64,000 nucleotides of DNA from DATHTC01 sp035456465 (GTDB lineage Bacteria; Actinomycetota; Thermoleophilia; Gaiellales; Gaiellaceae). Position 1 is the stretch's first letter. Every line of letters begins with the position of its first letter. The stretch lies in contig DATIDD010000093.1 of the NCBI GenBank assembly GCA_035456465.1, positions 1 through 64,000 of the forward strand, read 5' to 3'. The notes beneath the pieces were generated by a model. The model did not search any database. It was not told the origin of the DNA and was given only the letters and a program-made list of their open reading frames with translations. This document shows, piece by piece, positions 16,148 through 25,261 of this stretch. A program made the translations under genes and the position numbers.

Positions 16148-16744
16148 CTAGTTGAAGCGGCGCTGGGCCTCGTCGAGCCCCTCTCTCACGAGCACCTCGA
16201 CGGCGTCCGCGGCGCGGGCGACGAGCGCGTCGACGTCGTCGTGCGGCTCGAAGTCCGAGAGGACGTAGTCGGCGAGGTCGCGGGGGTCGCCCCGGCCCGG
16301 CCGCCCGACGCCGATACGCAGGCGCAGGAACTCCGGCGTGCCGAGATGGGCCGCAAGCGAGCGCAGTCCGTTGTGCCCGGCGAGCCCGCCACCGTGCCGA
16401 ACCTGAAGCCGCCCCAGGTCGAAGTCGCCCTCGTCGTGGACGGCCAGGACGGCTCCCGGCTCGAGCTTGAAGAAGCGGGCGGCGGCACCCACCGCCCGGC
16501 CCGACTCGTTCATGTACGTCTCGGGCTTCAGCAGCGCGACGCGGGCGCCGTCGATCCGCGTCTCGGCCAGCTGCGCGGAGAACTTGGAGCGGAAGGACGC
16601 GCCAGTGCGGCGCGCGAGCTCGTCGGCGACGAGGTAGCCGACGTTGTGCCGGTTGCGGGCGTACCCGCGGCCGGGATTGCCGAGCCCGACGACGAGCAGG
16701 TCGAGCGACGAGGCGGAGCCGCCCCGGCGCCAGAGCGGGGCCAT
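16148..16744 (-). CDS. pth: Peptidyl-tRNA hydrolase
   Basis: The 198-residue product carries 'LLVVGLGNPGRGYARNRHNV' with the catalytic histidine in 'RHNVGY', then 'LLKPETYMNESG', 'LAVHDEGDFDLG' (usually HDDLDL) and 'GGGLAGHNGLRSL'. It frees tRNA from peptidyl-tRNA that drops off ribosomes. The ATG at 16744 follows the ctc stop directly (TAGATG). The gene pair ctc-pth upstream of mfd is a conserved arrangement. Confidence 0.96.
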   Translation of the reverse strand: MAPLWRRGGSASSLDLLVVGLGNPGRGYARNRHNVGYLVADELARRTGASFRSKFSAQLAETRIDGARVALLKPETYMNESGRAVGAAARFFKLEPGAVLAVHDEGDFDLGRLQVRHGGGLAGHNGLRSLAAHLGTPEFLRLRIGVGRPGRGDPRDLADYVLSDFEPHDDVDALVARAADAVEVLVREGLDEAQRRFN

Positions 16745-17452
16745 CTACCCCTCGGGGGTGCCAGGCTCGCCGGCGGCCTCGCCTTCGGCAGCCTCGCCGG
16801 CCGCCTCCTCGCCCTCCGCAGCTTCCTCGCCGGCCTCCTCGGCCGCGGCGGCCGCGGCCTCCGCCTCCTCCTCCTCGATCGCGCGCGTGGGCGCGGTGAT
16901 CGTCGCGACGACGGTGGCGTCGGGGTCGTCGAGGAAGGTCACGCCCTCGGGCGCGGTCAGCTCGATCAGGCGCAGGGTCGCACCGATCTCCATCCCGGAG
17001 ACGTCGACGTCGATGTGCTCCGGGATCTCCATCGGGAGCGCCTCGACGGTGACCTCGCGCGCGACCTGCGAGAGCACGCCGCCCTCGCGGACGCCGGGCG
17101 CATCCTCGCCGCCGACCAGGGTGACGGCGACGCTCGCGGTGATCGGCTGGTCGAGGCGGACCTCCTGGAGGTCGACGTGCAGGAGCCGGCCCTTGACCGG
17201 GTCCTGCTGGTAGTCCTTGAGGATCGCCGAGTGCGTCTCGCCGCCGTCCAGGGTGACGTCGAGGATCGCGTGCAGGCCCGACGGGCCCGTGAGCACGCGA
17301 CGCAGCTCCCGCTCGGGGACGACGAACGTCGCCGGAGCGTCGCGCCCGTAGAGGACGCCGGGGACGTACCCCTCGCGGCGCAGGCGGCGCGCGTCGGCCG
17401 AGCCGTGCTCGGTCCGCGGGCGCACGTCGATCTTGACTCGCTCTCCGGCCAT
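16745..17452 (-). CDS. rplY: Ribosomal protein bL25/CTC family, long form
   Basis: The 235-residue protein has an N-terminal L25 domain ('GSADARRLRREGYVPGVLYG', 'LKDYQQDPVKGRLLHVDLQE') that binds 5S rRNA. A CTC/TL5 beta domain follows ('IPEHIDVDVSGMEIG'), then an acidic Glu/Ala tail of about 40 residues. The ATG at 17452 was chosen because homologous sequence begins there; TACTCT (17463-17468) lies 10 nt before it. Its place next to pth fits the conserved order. The acidic tail is common in GC-rich Actinobacteria. Confidence 0.93.
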   Translation of the reverse strand: MAGERVKIDVRPRTEHGSADARRLRREGYVPGVLYGRDAPATFVVPERELRRVLTGPSGLHAILDVTLDGGETHSAILKDYQQDPVKGRLLHVDLQEVRLDQPITASVAVTLVGGEDAPGVREGGVLSQVAREVTVEALPMEIPEHIDVDVSGMEIGATLRLIELTAPEGVTFLDDPDATVVATITAPTRAIEEEEAEAAAAAAEEAGEEAAEGEEAAGEAAEGEAAGEPGTPEG

Positions 17453-17533
17453 CGCGGCGGGAAGAGTAGCCCAACGGCGGGCGCCGGCCGTACCGGGTAC
17501 GTCGCTGGAAGGGCGCCGAGAGCAGCGAACGTG

Positions 17534-17562
17534 TTGACAGGGCGGGATCGTCACCCGAGGAT
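17534..17562 (+). promoter_or_regulatory. Sigma-70-type promoter of the lipid operon
   Basis: TTGACA (17534-17539) is separated by exactly 17 nt from GAGGAT (17557-17562), upstream of the desaturase ATG at 17580. A GGAG lies between the expected start and the ATG. Confidence 0.6.
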
Positions 17563-17579
17563 CGGAGCCGCCGCCCACC

Positions 17580-18464
17580 ATGGAGATCCTCGCCGCCCTG
17601 ATCGCCGCGGCCGTGCTCGTCAAGCTGCTCGAGCGCCGGGTGCCGCGGGACGCCTACCGCCTGCTCCTGCTGGCCGGCGTGATCGCGCCGCTCGCCGCCA
17701 CGGCGTACGCCGCCTACCTCGTCTGGAACCGCTGGATCGGCTGGACCGAGGTCGCACTCCTCGTCGGCATGTACGTCGTCACCGGCCTCGGCACGACGCT
17801 CGGCTACCACCGCCTCGCCGCCCACCGCAGCTTCGACGCGCACCCTGCGGTCAAGCTCACCTTCCTGGCGCTCGGGGCGATGGCGCTGCAGGGACGGATC
17901 CTCAACTGGGCGGCCTGGCACCTCGAGCACCACGCCCACTCCGACCGGGAGGGCGACCCGCACAGCCCGCGCGACGGCTTCTGGCACGCGCACCTCGGCT
18001 GGATCCTCCGCGCGACGCCGGCCGACCGCGAGCGGTATTGCGGCCGGCTGCTCCGCGACCGCGTCGTCGTCTTCGTCGACCGCACGACCGAGCTCTGGGT
18101 GCTGCTCGGGCTCGTCGTCCCCTACGCGATCGCCGGCTGGACGGGGCTCCTGTGGGGCGGGCTCGTCCGCATCGCCGTCGGCAACCACCTCACGTTCGCG
18201 ATCAACTCGGTCTGCCACACGTTCGGCTCGCGGCCGTTCCGCACCGGCGACGACAGCCGCAACAACTGGGTGATGGGGACGATCGGGCTCGGCGAGGGCT
18301 GGCACAACAACCACCACGCGTTCCCGTCGATGGCGTTCCACGGCATGAGCTGGCGGCAGCCCGACGCGACGGCGCTCGTGATCCGCGCGCTCGCCCGCCT
18401 CGGGCTCGTGTGGAACGTAAGGCGCCCGTCGGCCCAGTCCGTCGAGCGGCGGCTCGCGGCATGA
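17580..18464 (+). CDS. Acyl-CoA-type fatty acid desaturase
   Basis: The 294-residue membrane protein has the three histidine boxes of stearoyl-CoA-type desaturases: HRLAAH (77-82), HLEHH (114-118) and HNNHH (242-246). It also has the extra N-x3-H in 'NSVCHTFG' (209-213), all ligands of the di-iron centre. Four hydrophobic segments surround them. It should insert a cis double bond into a fatty acyl chain. It is the first gene of a three-gene operon and overlaps the first methyltransferase by 4 nt (ATGA), which suggests that the double bond is the substrate for the next enzymes. Confidence 0.93.
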   Translation: MEILAALIAAAVLVKLLERRVPRDAYRLLLLAGVIAPLAATAYAAYLVWNRWIGWTEVALLVGMYVVTGLGTTLGYHRLAAHRSFDAHPAVKLTFLALGAMALQGRILNWAAWHLEHHAHSDREGDPHSPRDGFWHAHLGWILRATPADRERYCGRLLRDRVVVFVDRTTELWVLLGLVVPYAIAGWTGLLWGGLVRIAVGNHLTFAINSVCHTFGSRPFRTGDDSRNNWVMGTIGLGEGWHNNHHAFPSMAFHGMSWRQPDATALVIRALARLGLVWNVRRPSAQSVERRLAA

Positions 18465-19630
18465 CCTCGGTCGCCCTCGACCGCGCCGCGACGGCGACGC
18501 TCGCGTTCGTTCGCGACCTCGTCCGTGGGTACCACCCGCGGGACTTCGAAGTGCGACTGTGGGACGGCAGCGTCCTCCCGGCCGAGACGGAGCCGCGGTT
18601 CGCGCTCGTCCTGACCCATCCGGGTGCGCTGCGGGCGATGCTGTGGCCGCCGTCGGAGCGCACGCTCGGCGAGGCGTACCTGCGCGGCGACGTCGAGGTC
18701 GAGGGCGAGCTCGAGGCGGCGTTCCGGCTCGGCGACCACCTCCTCGTCGGCGGTGCGCCGGTGCGAGCGCGGCAGCTGCTTCGGCTGCTGTCACTTCCGT
18801 CCGCCGAACGGACCAGCGCGTTCGCGGCGCCGGCCGACCTGGCCGGCCACTACGACCTGCCGGCCGCGTTCTTCGCGCTGTTCCTCGACGCGCGGATGCA
18901 GTACACGTGCGCGGCGTTCGCGTCGCACGACGAGGATCTCGACGCGGCGCAGGAGCGGAAGCTCGACCTCGTCTGCCGGAAGCTCGGCCTGCGGACCGGC
19001 GAGCGCCTGCTCGACGTCGGCTGCGGCTGGGGCGGCCTGCTGCTCCACGCGACCGAGCGGTACGGCACGCTGGCACGCGGCGTGACGCTGTCGACGGCCC
19101 AGGCCGAGCAGGCGCGCAGCCTGGGGGCGCAGGTCGACGTGGCCGACTTCTTCGAGCTCGACGGCGCCGCGGAGTACGAGGCGATCGCGAGCGTCGGGAT
19201 GCTCGAGCACGTCCCCGCGGCCCGGCAGGACGCCTTCTTCCGTCAGGCCCGCCAGCTGCTCCGGCCGGGCGGCCGCCTGCTGGTCCAGGCGATCGCGCGC
19301 CCGGCACACCAGCCGCCGCGGCGCGGCGCGTCGTTCCTGCGCACGTACGTGTTCCCCGGCGCCGAGCTCGTCCCGATCTCGGATGCGCTCGCGGCTGCGG
19401 AGCGCGCGGGGTTCGAGGTGCGCGACGTCGAGTCGCTCCGCGAGAGCTACGTGCTCACGACGCGCGCCTGGCGGACGCGGCTCGAGGCCCGCCGCGAAGA
19501 GGCCGCGGCGATCGCCGGAGACGCCGCCGTGCGGCTCTTCCGCCTCTACCTCGCCGGCTCCGCGCACGGGTTCTCGACCGGTCGCGTGAGCGTGTTCCAG
19601 TCCCTGCTCGTCGCCCGGGAGGACGCATGA
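18461..19630 (+). CDS. CFA-synthase-family methyltransferase, copy 1
   Basis: The 389-residue SAM-dependent enzyme has 'HYDLPAAFF', the active-site region 'YTCAAFASHDEDLDAAQERK' with Cys150, the SAM loop 'LLDVGCGWGGLLL' and 'SVGMLEHV' with Glu249. In cyclopropane fatty acid synthases a conserved histidine follows ('LLHTI'), which here is Gln276 ('LLVQAI'). The N-terminal domain (1-120) is the usual lipid-binding part. It probably transfers a methyl or methylene to an unsaturated phospholipid acyl chain made by the upstream desaturase. The His substitution leaves open whether the product is a cyclopropane or a methyl branch. Confidence 0.88.
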   Translation: MTSVALDRAATATLAFVRDLVRGYHPRDFEVRLWDGSVLPAETEPRFALVLTHPGALRAMLWPPSERTLGEAYLRGDVEVEGELEAAFRLGDHLLVGGAPVRARQLLRLLSLPSAERTSAFAAPADLAGHYDLPAAFFALFLDARMQYTCAAFASHDEDLDAAQERKLDLVCRKLGLRTGERLLDVGCGWGGLLLHATERYGTLARGVTLSTAQAEQARSLGAQVDVADFFELDGAAEYEAIASVGMLEHVPAARQDAFFRQARQLLRPGGRLLVQAIARPAHQPPRRGASFLRTYVFPGAELVPISDALAAAERAGFEVRDVESLRESYVLTTRAWRTRLEARREEAAAIAGDAAVRLFRLYLAGSAHGFSTGRVSVFQSLLVAREDA

Positions 19631-20922
19631 ACGACGCCAAGGCAACGACGCTCGCCGTCCTCGAGGAGCTCCTCGCCGGCTACCACCCCCGCGATCTCGC
19701 CGTGCGCCTCTGGGACGGCACCGAGTGGCCCGCCGAGACGCCGGACCCGCGGTGGACGCTCGTGCTCACGCACCCGGGTGCGCTGCGGGTGATGCTGCTG
19801 CCGCCCACCCAGGTGGCGATGGGCGAGGCGTACGTCTACGGCGACGTCGACATCGAGGGGGACGTGCACGCCGTGTTCCCGCTCGCCGACCACCTGCTCG
19901 CGCGGCCGCTGCCGCGATCGGCGCGCCTCCGCCTCGCCCGCCGGCTCCTCTCGCTTCCGCGCACCCGCGTCCCGCGCGAGGGCAAGCGCCGGCCGCCGGA
20001 GCCGCAGCTCGACGCCCGGCGGTACTCGCGGGAGTACGACCGCCAGGCGGTGACCTCCCACTACGACCTCCCGAACGAGCTCTTCCCGCACTTCCTCGGC
20101 CGCTACCTGCTCTACACCTCGGCCTACTTCGACACGCCCGACGAGGACCTCGACACGGCGCAGGAGCGAAAGCTCGAGCTCATCTGCCGCAAGCTCCGCC
20201 TGCGGGAGGGCGACCGGCTGCTCGACGTCGGCTGCGGCTGGGGCACGCTCGCGATCTGGGCCGCGGAGCACCACGGGGTGGCGGTGCACGCCGTGACCCT
20301 CAGCCGCCCGCAGGCGGAGCTCGGGGCGGAGCGGGCGCGGGAGGCCGGGGTCGACGACCGGGTGCGCATCGAGGCGCGCGACTACCGCGACGTGACCGAC
20401 TGGGGCGCCTACGACAAGGTCGCCTCGATCGAGATGTTCGAGCACGTCGCGCCGCACCAGCTGCGCGACTACTTCGCGCACCTGCACCGCCTGCTGAAGC
20501 CGGGCGGGGTGATGCTCAACCAGGGCATCTGCCGCCGGATCGACTTCGAGTCGGTGAAGCGGCGGGGCACGTCCTTCATCGAGCGCTGGGTCTGGCCGAA
20601 CTGCGTCGTCGTGCCCGTGAGCGAGGCGCTGCGCGCGGCCGAGCTCGCGGGCTTCGAGGTGCGCGACGTCGAGAACATGCGCGACCACTACGTGCTCACG
20701 CTCACGCACTGGAACCGGAACGTGGAGGCGGCGCGCGACGAGATCACCGCGATCCTCGACGAGGAGGGCTACCGGCTGTTCCGCCTGTGGACGGCCGGCG
20801 CCGCGTACGGGAACGCCCGTGGGCACGTCGGCGTGCACCAGGCGCTCCTCGCCAAGCCGCGCGACGGCGTCAGCGGGCTGCCGCTCCGCCGCGACTGGGA
20901 GCACGCGTCCGCGCTCGCCTGA
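19627..20922 (+). CDS. CFA-synthase-family methyltransferase, copy 2
   Basis: This 431-residue paralogue of the preceding gene aligns over its whole length but has a longer linker (residues 108-140). It keeps 'HYDLPNELF', 'RLLDVGCGWGTLAIWAA', Glu272 in 'SIEMFEHV' and the tyrosine in 'MRDHYVLTL'. The cysteine of the family motif YSCAY is Ser165 here ('YTSAYF') and the histidine is Gln299 ('MLNQGI'). It starts with ATGA overlapping copy 1. A two-enzyme arrangement may form a heteromer or act in sequence on the same acyl chain; that is inference. Confidence 0.88.
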   Translation: MNDAKATTLAVLEELLAGYHPRDLAVRLWDGTEWPAETPDPRWTLVLTHPGALRVMLLPPTQVAMGEAYVYGDVDIEGDVHAVFPLADHLLARPLPRSARLRLARRLLSLPRTRVPREGKRRPPEPQLDARRYSREYDRQAVTSHYDLPNELFPHFLGRYLLYTSAYFDTPDEDLDTAQERKLELICRKLRLREGDRLLDVGCGWGTLAIWAAEHHGVAVHAVTLSRPQAELGAERAREAGVDDRVRIEARDYRDVTDWGAYDKVASIEMFEHVAPHQLRDYFAHLHRLLKPGGVMLNQGICRRIDFESVKRRGTSFIERWVWPNCVVVPVSEALRAAELAGFEVRDVENMRDHYVLTLTHWNRNVEAARDEITAILDEEGYRLFRLWTAGAAYGNARGHVGVHQALLAKPRDGVSGLPLRRDWEHASALA

Positions 20923-21780
20923 CTAGTCGTCGTCGAACCACATCAGCGCGAGCGCGTCAGGCCCCGAGTGGGAGCCGAGGGCCGGCCCGAACAGGCCCCG
21001 GAAGTCGAGGCTCGCGCGAGGTCGGAGCGCCGCGATCTGCTCCGCCAGCCGATCGGCGTCGCCCTGCGCGTCGGCGTGGGCGATTGCCACGCGGGGCGTC
21101 TCCCCGGCCTCGGCGGCGAACGTGCGCACGAGCAGCTCGAGCGCGCGCGCCCGCCCGCGGACGCGCCGGTAGGCAGTCACCTCGCCGTCGACGAGTCGCA
21201 GCACGGGCTTGAGGTGGGCGAGCTGGCCCGCGAGCCCTGCGACCCGGGAGACGCGGCCGCCGCGGACGAGGTACTCGAGCGTGTCGAGCGCGACGAGCGC
21301 GCATGCCTGCTCGCGGAACCGCCCCGCGAGCGCCTCGATCTCCTCCGGGCGCGTCCCGTGGTCGAGGCGGCGCTCGATCGCGTCCGCGAGCAGGACGATC
21401 GCGCCGGACACGGAGCCGGAGTCCACCACCTGCACGCCGTCGAGGCCGCCGGCGGCGAGACGGGCGCTCTCGAACGCCCCGGAGGCGCGCGCGCTCGCGA
21501 TCACGGCGACCGCGTAGGGCCGCTCCGCGAGGGCGGCGCGGAACACCGCCTCGAACTCGCCGGGGCTCGGCTGGGACGTCCGCGGCTCGGCTCCGCCCGA
21601 GCGCAGGCGCTCGTAGAAGCCCTGGGTCGTCAGGTCGACGGAGTCGCGGTAGTCGCGGCCGTCCAGGTGCACGTGCATCGGCACCACCGGCCACCGCCGC
21701 TGGTCGTCGGCGACCGTCGGCAGGTCGGAGGCGGAGTCGACGACGAGCGTCGTGTTGTCTCTGGTTCGCTGACCGGGCAA
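20923..21780 (-). CDS. DegV-family fatty-acid-binding protein, TTG start
   Basis: The 285-residue product shows the DegV landmarks 'LVVDSASDLP', 'GGAEPRTSQPSPGEF', 'VVDSGSVSGAIVL' and 'LVRGGRVSRVAGLAG'. Proteins of this family bind a fatty acid, and in some bacteria feed exogenous fatty acids to a kinase. No ATG or GTG fits the N-terminus. TTG at 21780 does, and a -10-like GATACT (21796-21801) lies upstream. It is convergent with the lipid operon, their stop codons being adjacent, so the genomic link to lipid metabolism may be meaningful. Confidence 0.85.
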   Translation of the reverse strand: MPGQRTRDNTTLVVDSASDLPTVADDQRRWPVVPMHVHLDGRDYRDSVDLTTQGFYERLRSGGAEPRTSQPSPGEFEAVFRAALAERPYAVAVIASARASGAFESARLAAGGLDGVQVVDSGSVSGAIVLLADAIERRLDHGTRPEEIEALAGRFREQACALVALDTLEYLVRGGRVSRVAGLAGQLAHLKPVLRLVDGEVTAYRRVRGRARALELLVRTFAAEAGETPRVAIAHADAQGDADRLAEQIAALRPRASLDFRGLFGPALGSHSGPDALALMWFDDD

Positions 21781-21812
21781 CGGCGAGTCCCTGGGAGTAT
21801 CGACGAAGGTCG

Positions 21813-21818
21813 TACCAT
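21813..21818 (+). promoter_or_regulatory. Probable -10 box of a leaderless transcript
   Basis: TACCAT ends 6 nt before the cyclase ATG at 21825. The divergent DegV gene has its own -10 about 12 nt to the left. Confidence 0.5.
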
Positions 21819-21824
21819 CGGGCC

Positions 21825-24800
21825 ATGACCTGCCCGTCCTGCGGGTCGGAGAACGGCCCCGGCGCACGCTACTGCGCGTCCTGCGGGCGCGCGCTCGGCA
21901 GGCCCTGCCCGGGCTGCGGCGCCTCGACCGAGCCGGGCCACGCGTTCTGCCCGGCGTGCGGCACCCCGCTCGCGGCGCTGGGCGGGCGCGGCGAGGAGCG
22001 CCGGGCGGTGACCGTGGTGTTCGTCGACCTCGTCGGCTTCACGAGCCGAGCCTCCCACCTCGACCCGGAGGACGTCCGCGCGCTCCAGGCGCCGTACCTG
22101 GCCCGCGTCCGCACCGAGCTCGAGCGCTTCGGCGGGACGGTCGAGAAGTTCATCGGCGACGCGGCCATGGCCGTGTTCGGCGCTCCCGTCGCGCACGAGG
22201 ACGATCCCGAGCGGGCGGTGCGGGCGGGCCTCGCGATCCTGGAGGCGGTCGCCGCGCTCAACGAGGCCGATCCCGGCCTCGGCCTGGCCGTCCGCGTCGG
22301 CGTGAACACCGGCGAGGCGCTCGTCGCGCTCGACGCGCGGCCGGAAGAGGGCGAGGTGCTCGCGTCGGGGGACGTCGTCAACACCGCCGCTCGGATCGAG
22401 GCGGCGGCGTCGCCCGGAACCGTGCTCGTCGGCGAGTCGACCGTCGCGGCCACCCGCGGCGCGATCGCCTACGAGCCGCACGAGCCGGTGGCGGCGAAGG
22501 GGAAGGACGAGCCCGTCCCCGTCCGGCGCGCGCTCAGGGTCGCGCGGAGCCCCGGCGGCCGCGAGCCGAGCCGCGACGCGCCGCTCGTCGGGCGCGACGC
22601 CGAGCGCGCGCTGCTCCTCGACGCGGTCGAACGGATCCGAGAGGGCGGCCGCACGGAGCTCGTCACGCTCGTCGGCGTGCCGGGGATAGGCAAGAGCCGG
22701 CTCGTCTTCGAGCTGCTCGCCGAGCTGGAGGGCAGCCCCGACGCGCACGTGCTGGTCGGCCGTTCGCTCCCGTACGGCGAGGGCGTCACCTTCTGGGCGC
22801 TCGCGGAGATGGTGCAGGCGCTCGCGGGGATCGACGGCACCGACGGGCCCGAGTCGGCCTCGGCGAAGCTCGAGGCCGCGGTCGCGCGGCTCGTGCACGA
22901 GGCCGGCGACGCGCGCTGGATCGTGGGGCACCTGCGCCCGCTCGTCGGGATCGCCGACGACGACGGCCGAGGCGGGGGCGGGGCCGACACGCGTGCGGAG
23001 GCGTTCGCCGCCTGGCGCCGCCTGTTCGAGGCGCTGGCCGAGTCCCGACCGACCGTGCTCGCGTTCGAGGATCTCCACTGGGCCGACGACGGCCTCCTCG
23101 ACTTCGTCGACCACCTGGTCGAATGGGCCGGCGAGGTGCCGCTCCTCGTCGTCGCGACCGCCCGCCCCGAGCTGCTCGAGCGCCGCCCGCGGTGGGCGGG
23201 CGGAAAGCGGAACGCGCAGACGGTCACGCTGGACGCGCTCACCGACGCCGACACGACGCGCCTGCTGGCGAGCCTGCTCGAGCGGGCGATCCTGCCCGGC
23301 CCGCTCGAGCGAGAGCTCCTCGAGCGCGCGGGTGGGAACCCGCTGTACCTCGGCGAGTACGTCCGGATGCTGGCCGATCGCGGGCTCGTGCGACGCGAGG
23401 GCGAGGACCGTCCACTCGACGCGTCGGCGCTCGCCGTCCCCCAGTCGGTTCGCGCCGTGATCGCGGCGCGCCTGGACACGCTCGAGCCGCAGGAGAAGGC
23501 GCTGCTCCAGGACGCCGCGGTGCTCGGGGACCGGTTCGAGACGGCGCCCCTCGCGGCGCTGTCGGGCGTGGCCGAGGCGGTCGTCGACGAGCGCCTGCTC
23601 ACGCTCGAGCGCAAGGAGTTCCTGCGCCGCGATCGCGGCGACGGCGCCGGTGACCGGGGCTGGCTGTTCCGCCACGTGCTCGTCCGCGACGTGGCCTATG
23701 AGCAGGTCGCGCGCAGCCGCCGCGGGGAGCGGCACGCGCTCGCCGCGGCGTGGCTCGAGGCCGGCGGCCGCGTGGACGACCGTGCCGAGACGATCGCCCA
23801 CCACTACCTGAACGCGCTGCGCTTCCGTCGCCGGGACGACGGCGACCTCCCCGCGCGCGCCCGCAGGGCGCTCGTCGCCGCCGGCGACCGGGCCGCGCGC
23901 CTCGACGCCTTCGGCGCGGCGGCGCGCTTCTACTCCGAGGCGATCGAGCTGACGCCCGAGGACGACGAGACCGCGCCGGACCTCCTGTTCGCGTACGGCC
24001 GCGCGCTCTTCTTCGGCCGGCTCGAGGGCGAGGAGGCGATCCGGGCTGCGCGCGACGCGTACCTCGCCCGCGGCGAGAGCGAGCGGGCCGCCGAGGCCGA
24101 GGTGCTCCTGTACTCGCTGCGGTCGGCGCGCGGCGACGGCGAGTCGGCGGCCGCCCACCTCGATCATGCGGCGCGGCTCGTCGACGGGGCGCCGCCGTCG
24201 CGTGCGAAGGCGAACGTCCTCGGCAGCCGTGCCCGCTTCCTCATGCTCGCGGGAGAGGAGCAGGAGGCGATCCGCGTCGGGCGGGAGGCACTGGGGATGG
24301 CCGAGCAGCTCGGCCGCGACGACCTCCGCGCCCACGCGCTCATGGTCGTCGGCACCTCGCGCGTCACCGGCGGCGACGCCGGCGGGTTGGACGACGTCGC
24401 GCGCAGCATCGAGATCGCCTCGGCGATCAACTCGGCCGAGGTCGTCCGCGCGCTCCGCTACCTCGGCGCCGGCTACACGCTCCTGGGCGACCTCCGCCGG
24501 AGCTTCCCGTACATGGCCGACGGCCGCCGGGCCGCCGAGCGGTTCGGCGACGCCTTCAACAGCCGGTGGCTCCAGGCCGCGCACACGACCGAGCTCTATT
24601 GGACTGGCCGCTGGGAGGAGGCCGTCGCCGAGTCGGGCGCCTTCGTCGGCGAGGCCCAGGCCGGCTCGCCCCACTACATGGAGAGCGTGTGCCGCTTCGT
24701 CCGCGGCCACGTGGCGCTCGCGCGCGACGACCCGGTGGCGGCACTCGGGGACGCCGCCGCCGCGCTCGAGGTCGCACGCGCGTCGACCGACGAATGGCTC

Positions 24801-25220
24801 GTCGCTCCGGCGATCGCCTTCTGCGCGCGCGCGGGGGTCGCGGCGGGGACGACGGACACCGCGGTCCAGCTCGCCGACGAGCTGCTCAGGCTCGTCGAGG
24901 AGCGGCGCCCGATCGCCTCCTACTGGGCCGCCGACCTCGCGGCCGCGCTCGTCGAGCTCGAGCGCGGCCGCGACCTGCTCGGGGCCGTGGCTGCGATCGA
25001 GCGCCCGACGCGCTGGCTCGCCGCGGCGACGGCGTTCGTCCAGGGCGAGTACGGTCGCGCCGCCGACCTGTACGCCGAGGTCGGGTCGCGTCCGGACGAG
25101 GCGTACGCGCGCCTGCGCTCGGGCGACCCGCGGGAGCTCGAGCGCGCGCTCGCGTTCTTCCGCGAGGTGGGCGCGGGCGGCTACGCGGGCGAGGCCGAGG
25201 CGCTCCTGCGGGCGGCATAG
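21825..25220 (+). CDS. Double zinc ribbon / class III nucleotide cyclase / AAA ATPase / TPR protein, copy 1
   Basis: The 1,131-residue product starts with four CxxC knuckles (3-6, 17-20, 28-31, 42-45). A class III cyclase domain (about 62-235) has metal Asp68 and Asp112, base-selecting Lys108 and Asp183, and transition-state Asn186 and Arg190, all present, so it should be catalytically active. An ATPase domain follows ('VGVPGIGKSRL' around 283-293, Walker B 'AFEDLHWADDGLLDF'), then about 450 residues of TPR-like helices. The lysine/aspartate pair predicts cAMP formation, but this is not proven from sequence. The gene is divergent from degV. Confidence 0.9.
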   Translation: MTCPSCGSENGPGARYCASCGRALGRPCPGCGASTEPGHAFCPACGTPLAALGGRGEERRAVTVVFVDLVGFTSRASHLDPEDVRALQAPYLARVRTELERFGGTVEKFIGDAAMAVFGAPVAHEDDPERAVRAGLAILEAVAALNEADPGLGLAVRVGVNTGEALVALDARPEEGEVLASGDVVNTAARIEAAASPGTVLVGESTVAATRGAIAYEPHEPVAAKGKDEPVPVRRALRVARSPGGREPSRDAPLVGRDAERALLLDAVERIREGGRTELVTLVGVPGIGKSRLVFELLAELEGSPDAHVLVGRSLPYGEGVTFWALAEMVQALAGIDGTDGPESASAKLEAAVARLVHEAGDARWIVGHLRPLVGIADDDGRGGGGADTRAEAFAAWRRLFEALAESRPTVLAFEDLHWADDGLLDFVDHLVEWAGEVPLLVVATARPELLERRPRWAGGKRNAQTVTLDALTDADTTRLLASLLERAILPGPLERELLERAGGNPLYLGEYVRMLADRGLVRREGEDRPLDASALAVPQSVRAVIAARLDTLEPQEKALLQDAAVLGDRFETAPLAALSGVAEAVVDERLLTLERKEFLRRDRGDGAGDRGWLFRHVLVRDVAYEQVARSRRGERHALAAAWLEAGGRVDDRAETIAHHYLNALRFRRRDDGDLPARARRALVAAGDRAARLDAFGAAARFYSEAIELTPEDDETAPDLLFAYGRALFFGRLEGEEAIRAARDAYLARGESERAAEAEVLLYSLRSARGDGESAAAHLDHAARLVDGAPPSRAKANVLGSRARFLMLAGEEQEAIRVGREALGMAEQLGRDDLRAHALMVVGTSRVTGGDAGGLDDVARSIEIASAINSAEVVRALRYLGAGYTLLGDLRRSFPYMADGRRAAERFGDAFNSRWLQAAHTTELYWTGRWEEAVAESGAFVGEAQAGSPHYMESVCRFVRGHVALARDDPVAALGDAAAALEVARASTDEWLVAPAIAFCARAGVAAGTTDTAVQLADELLRLVEERRPIASYWAADLAAALVELERGRDLLGAVAAIERPTRWLAAATAFVQGEYGRAADLYAEVGSRPDEAYARLRSGDPRELERALAFFREVGAGGYAGEAEALLRAA

Positions 25221-25249
25221 CCCGTTCGGACAGTCGCGACACGGCGCAC

Positions 25250-25255
25250 TATCCT
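25250..25255 (+). promoter_or_regulatory. Probable -10 box of a leaderless transcript
   Basis: TATCCT ends 6 nt before the GTG at 25262 in the 41-nt gap between the two cyclase genes. It suggests that the second copy has its own promoter. Confidence 0.5.
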
Positions 25256-25261
25256 CGTGGC

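Noticed and set aside
21630..24710. 1,026-codon frame antisense to the first cyclase gene
   Set aside because: The sense strand encodes cyclase, Walker and zinc motifs; the antisense product has none.
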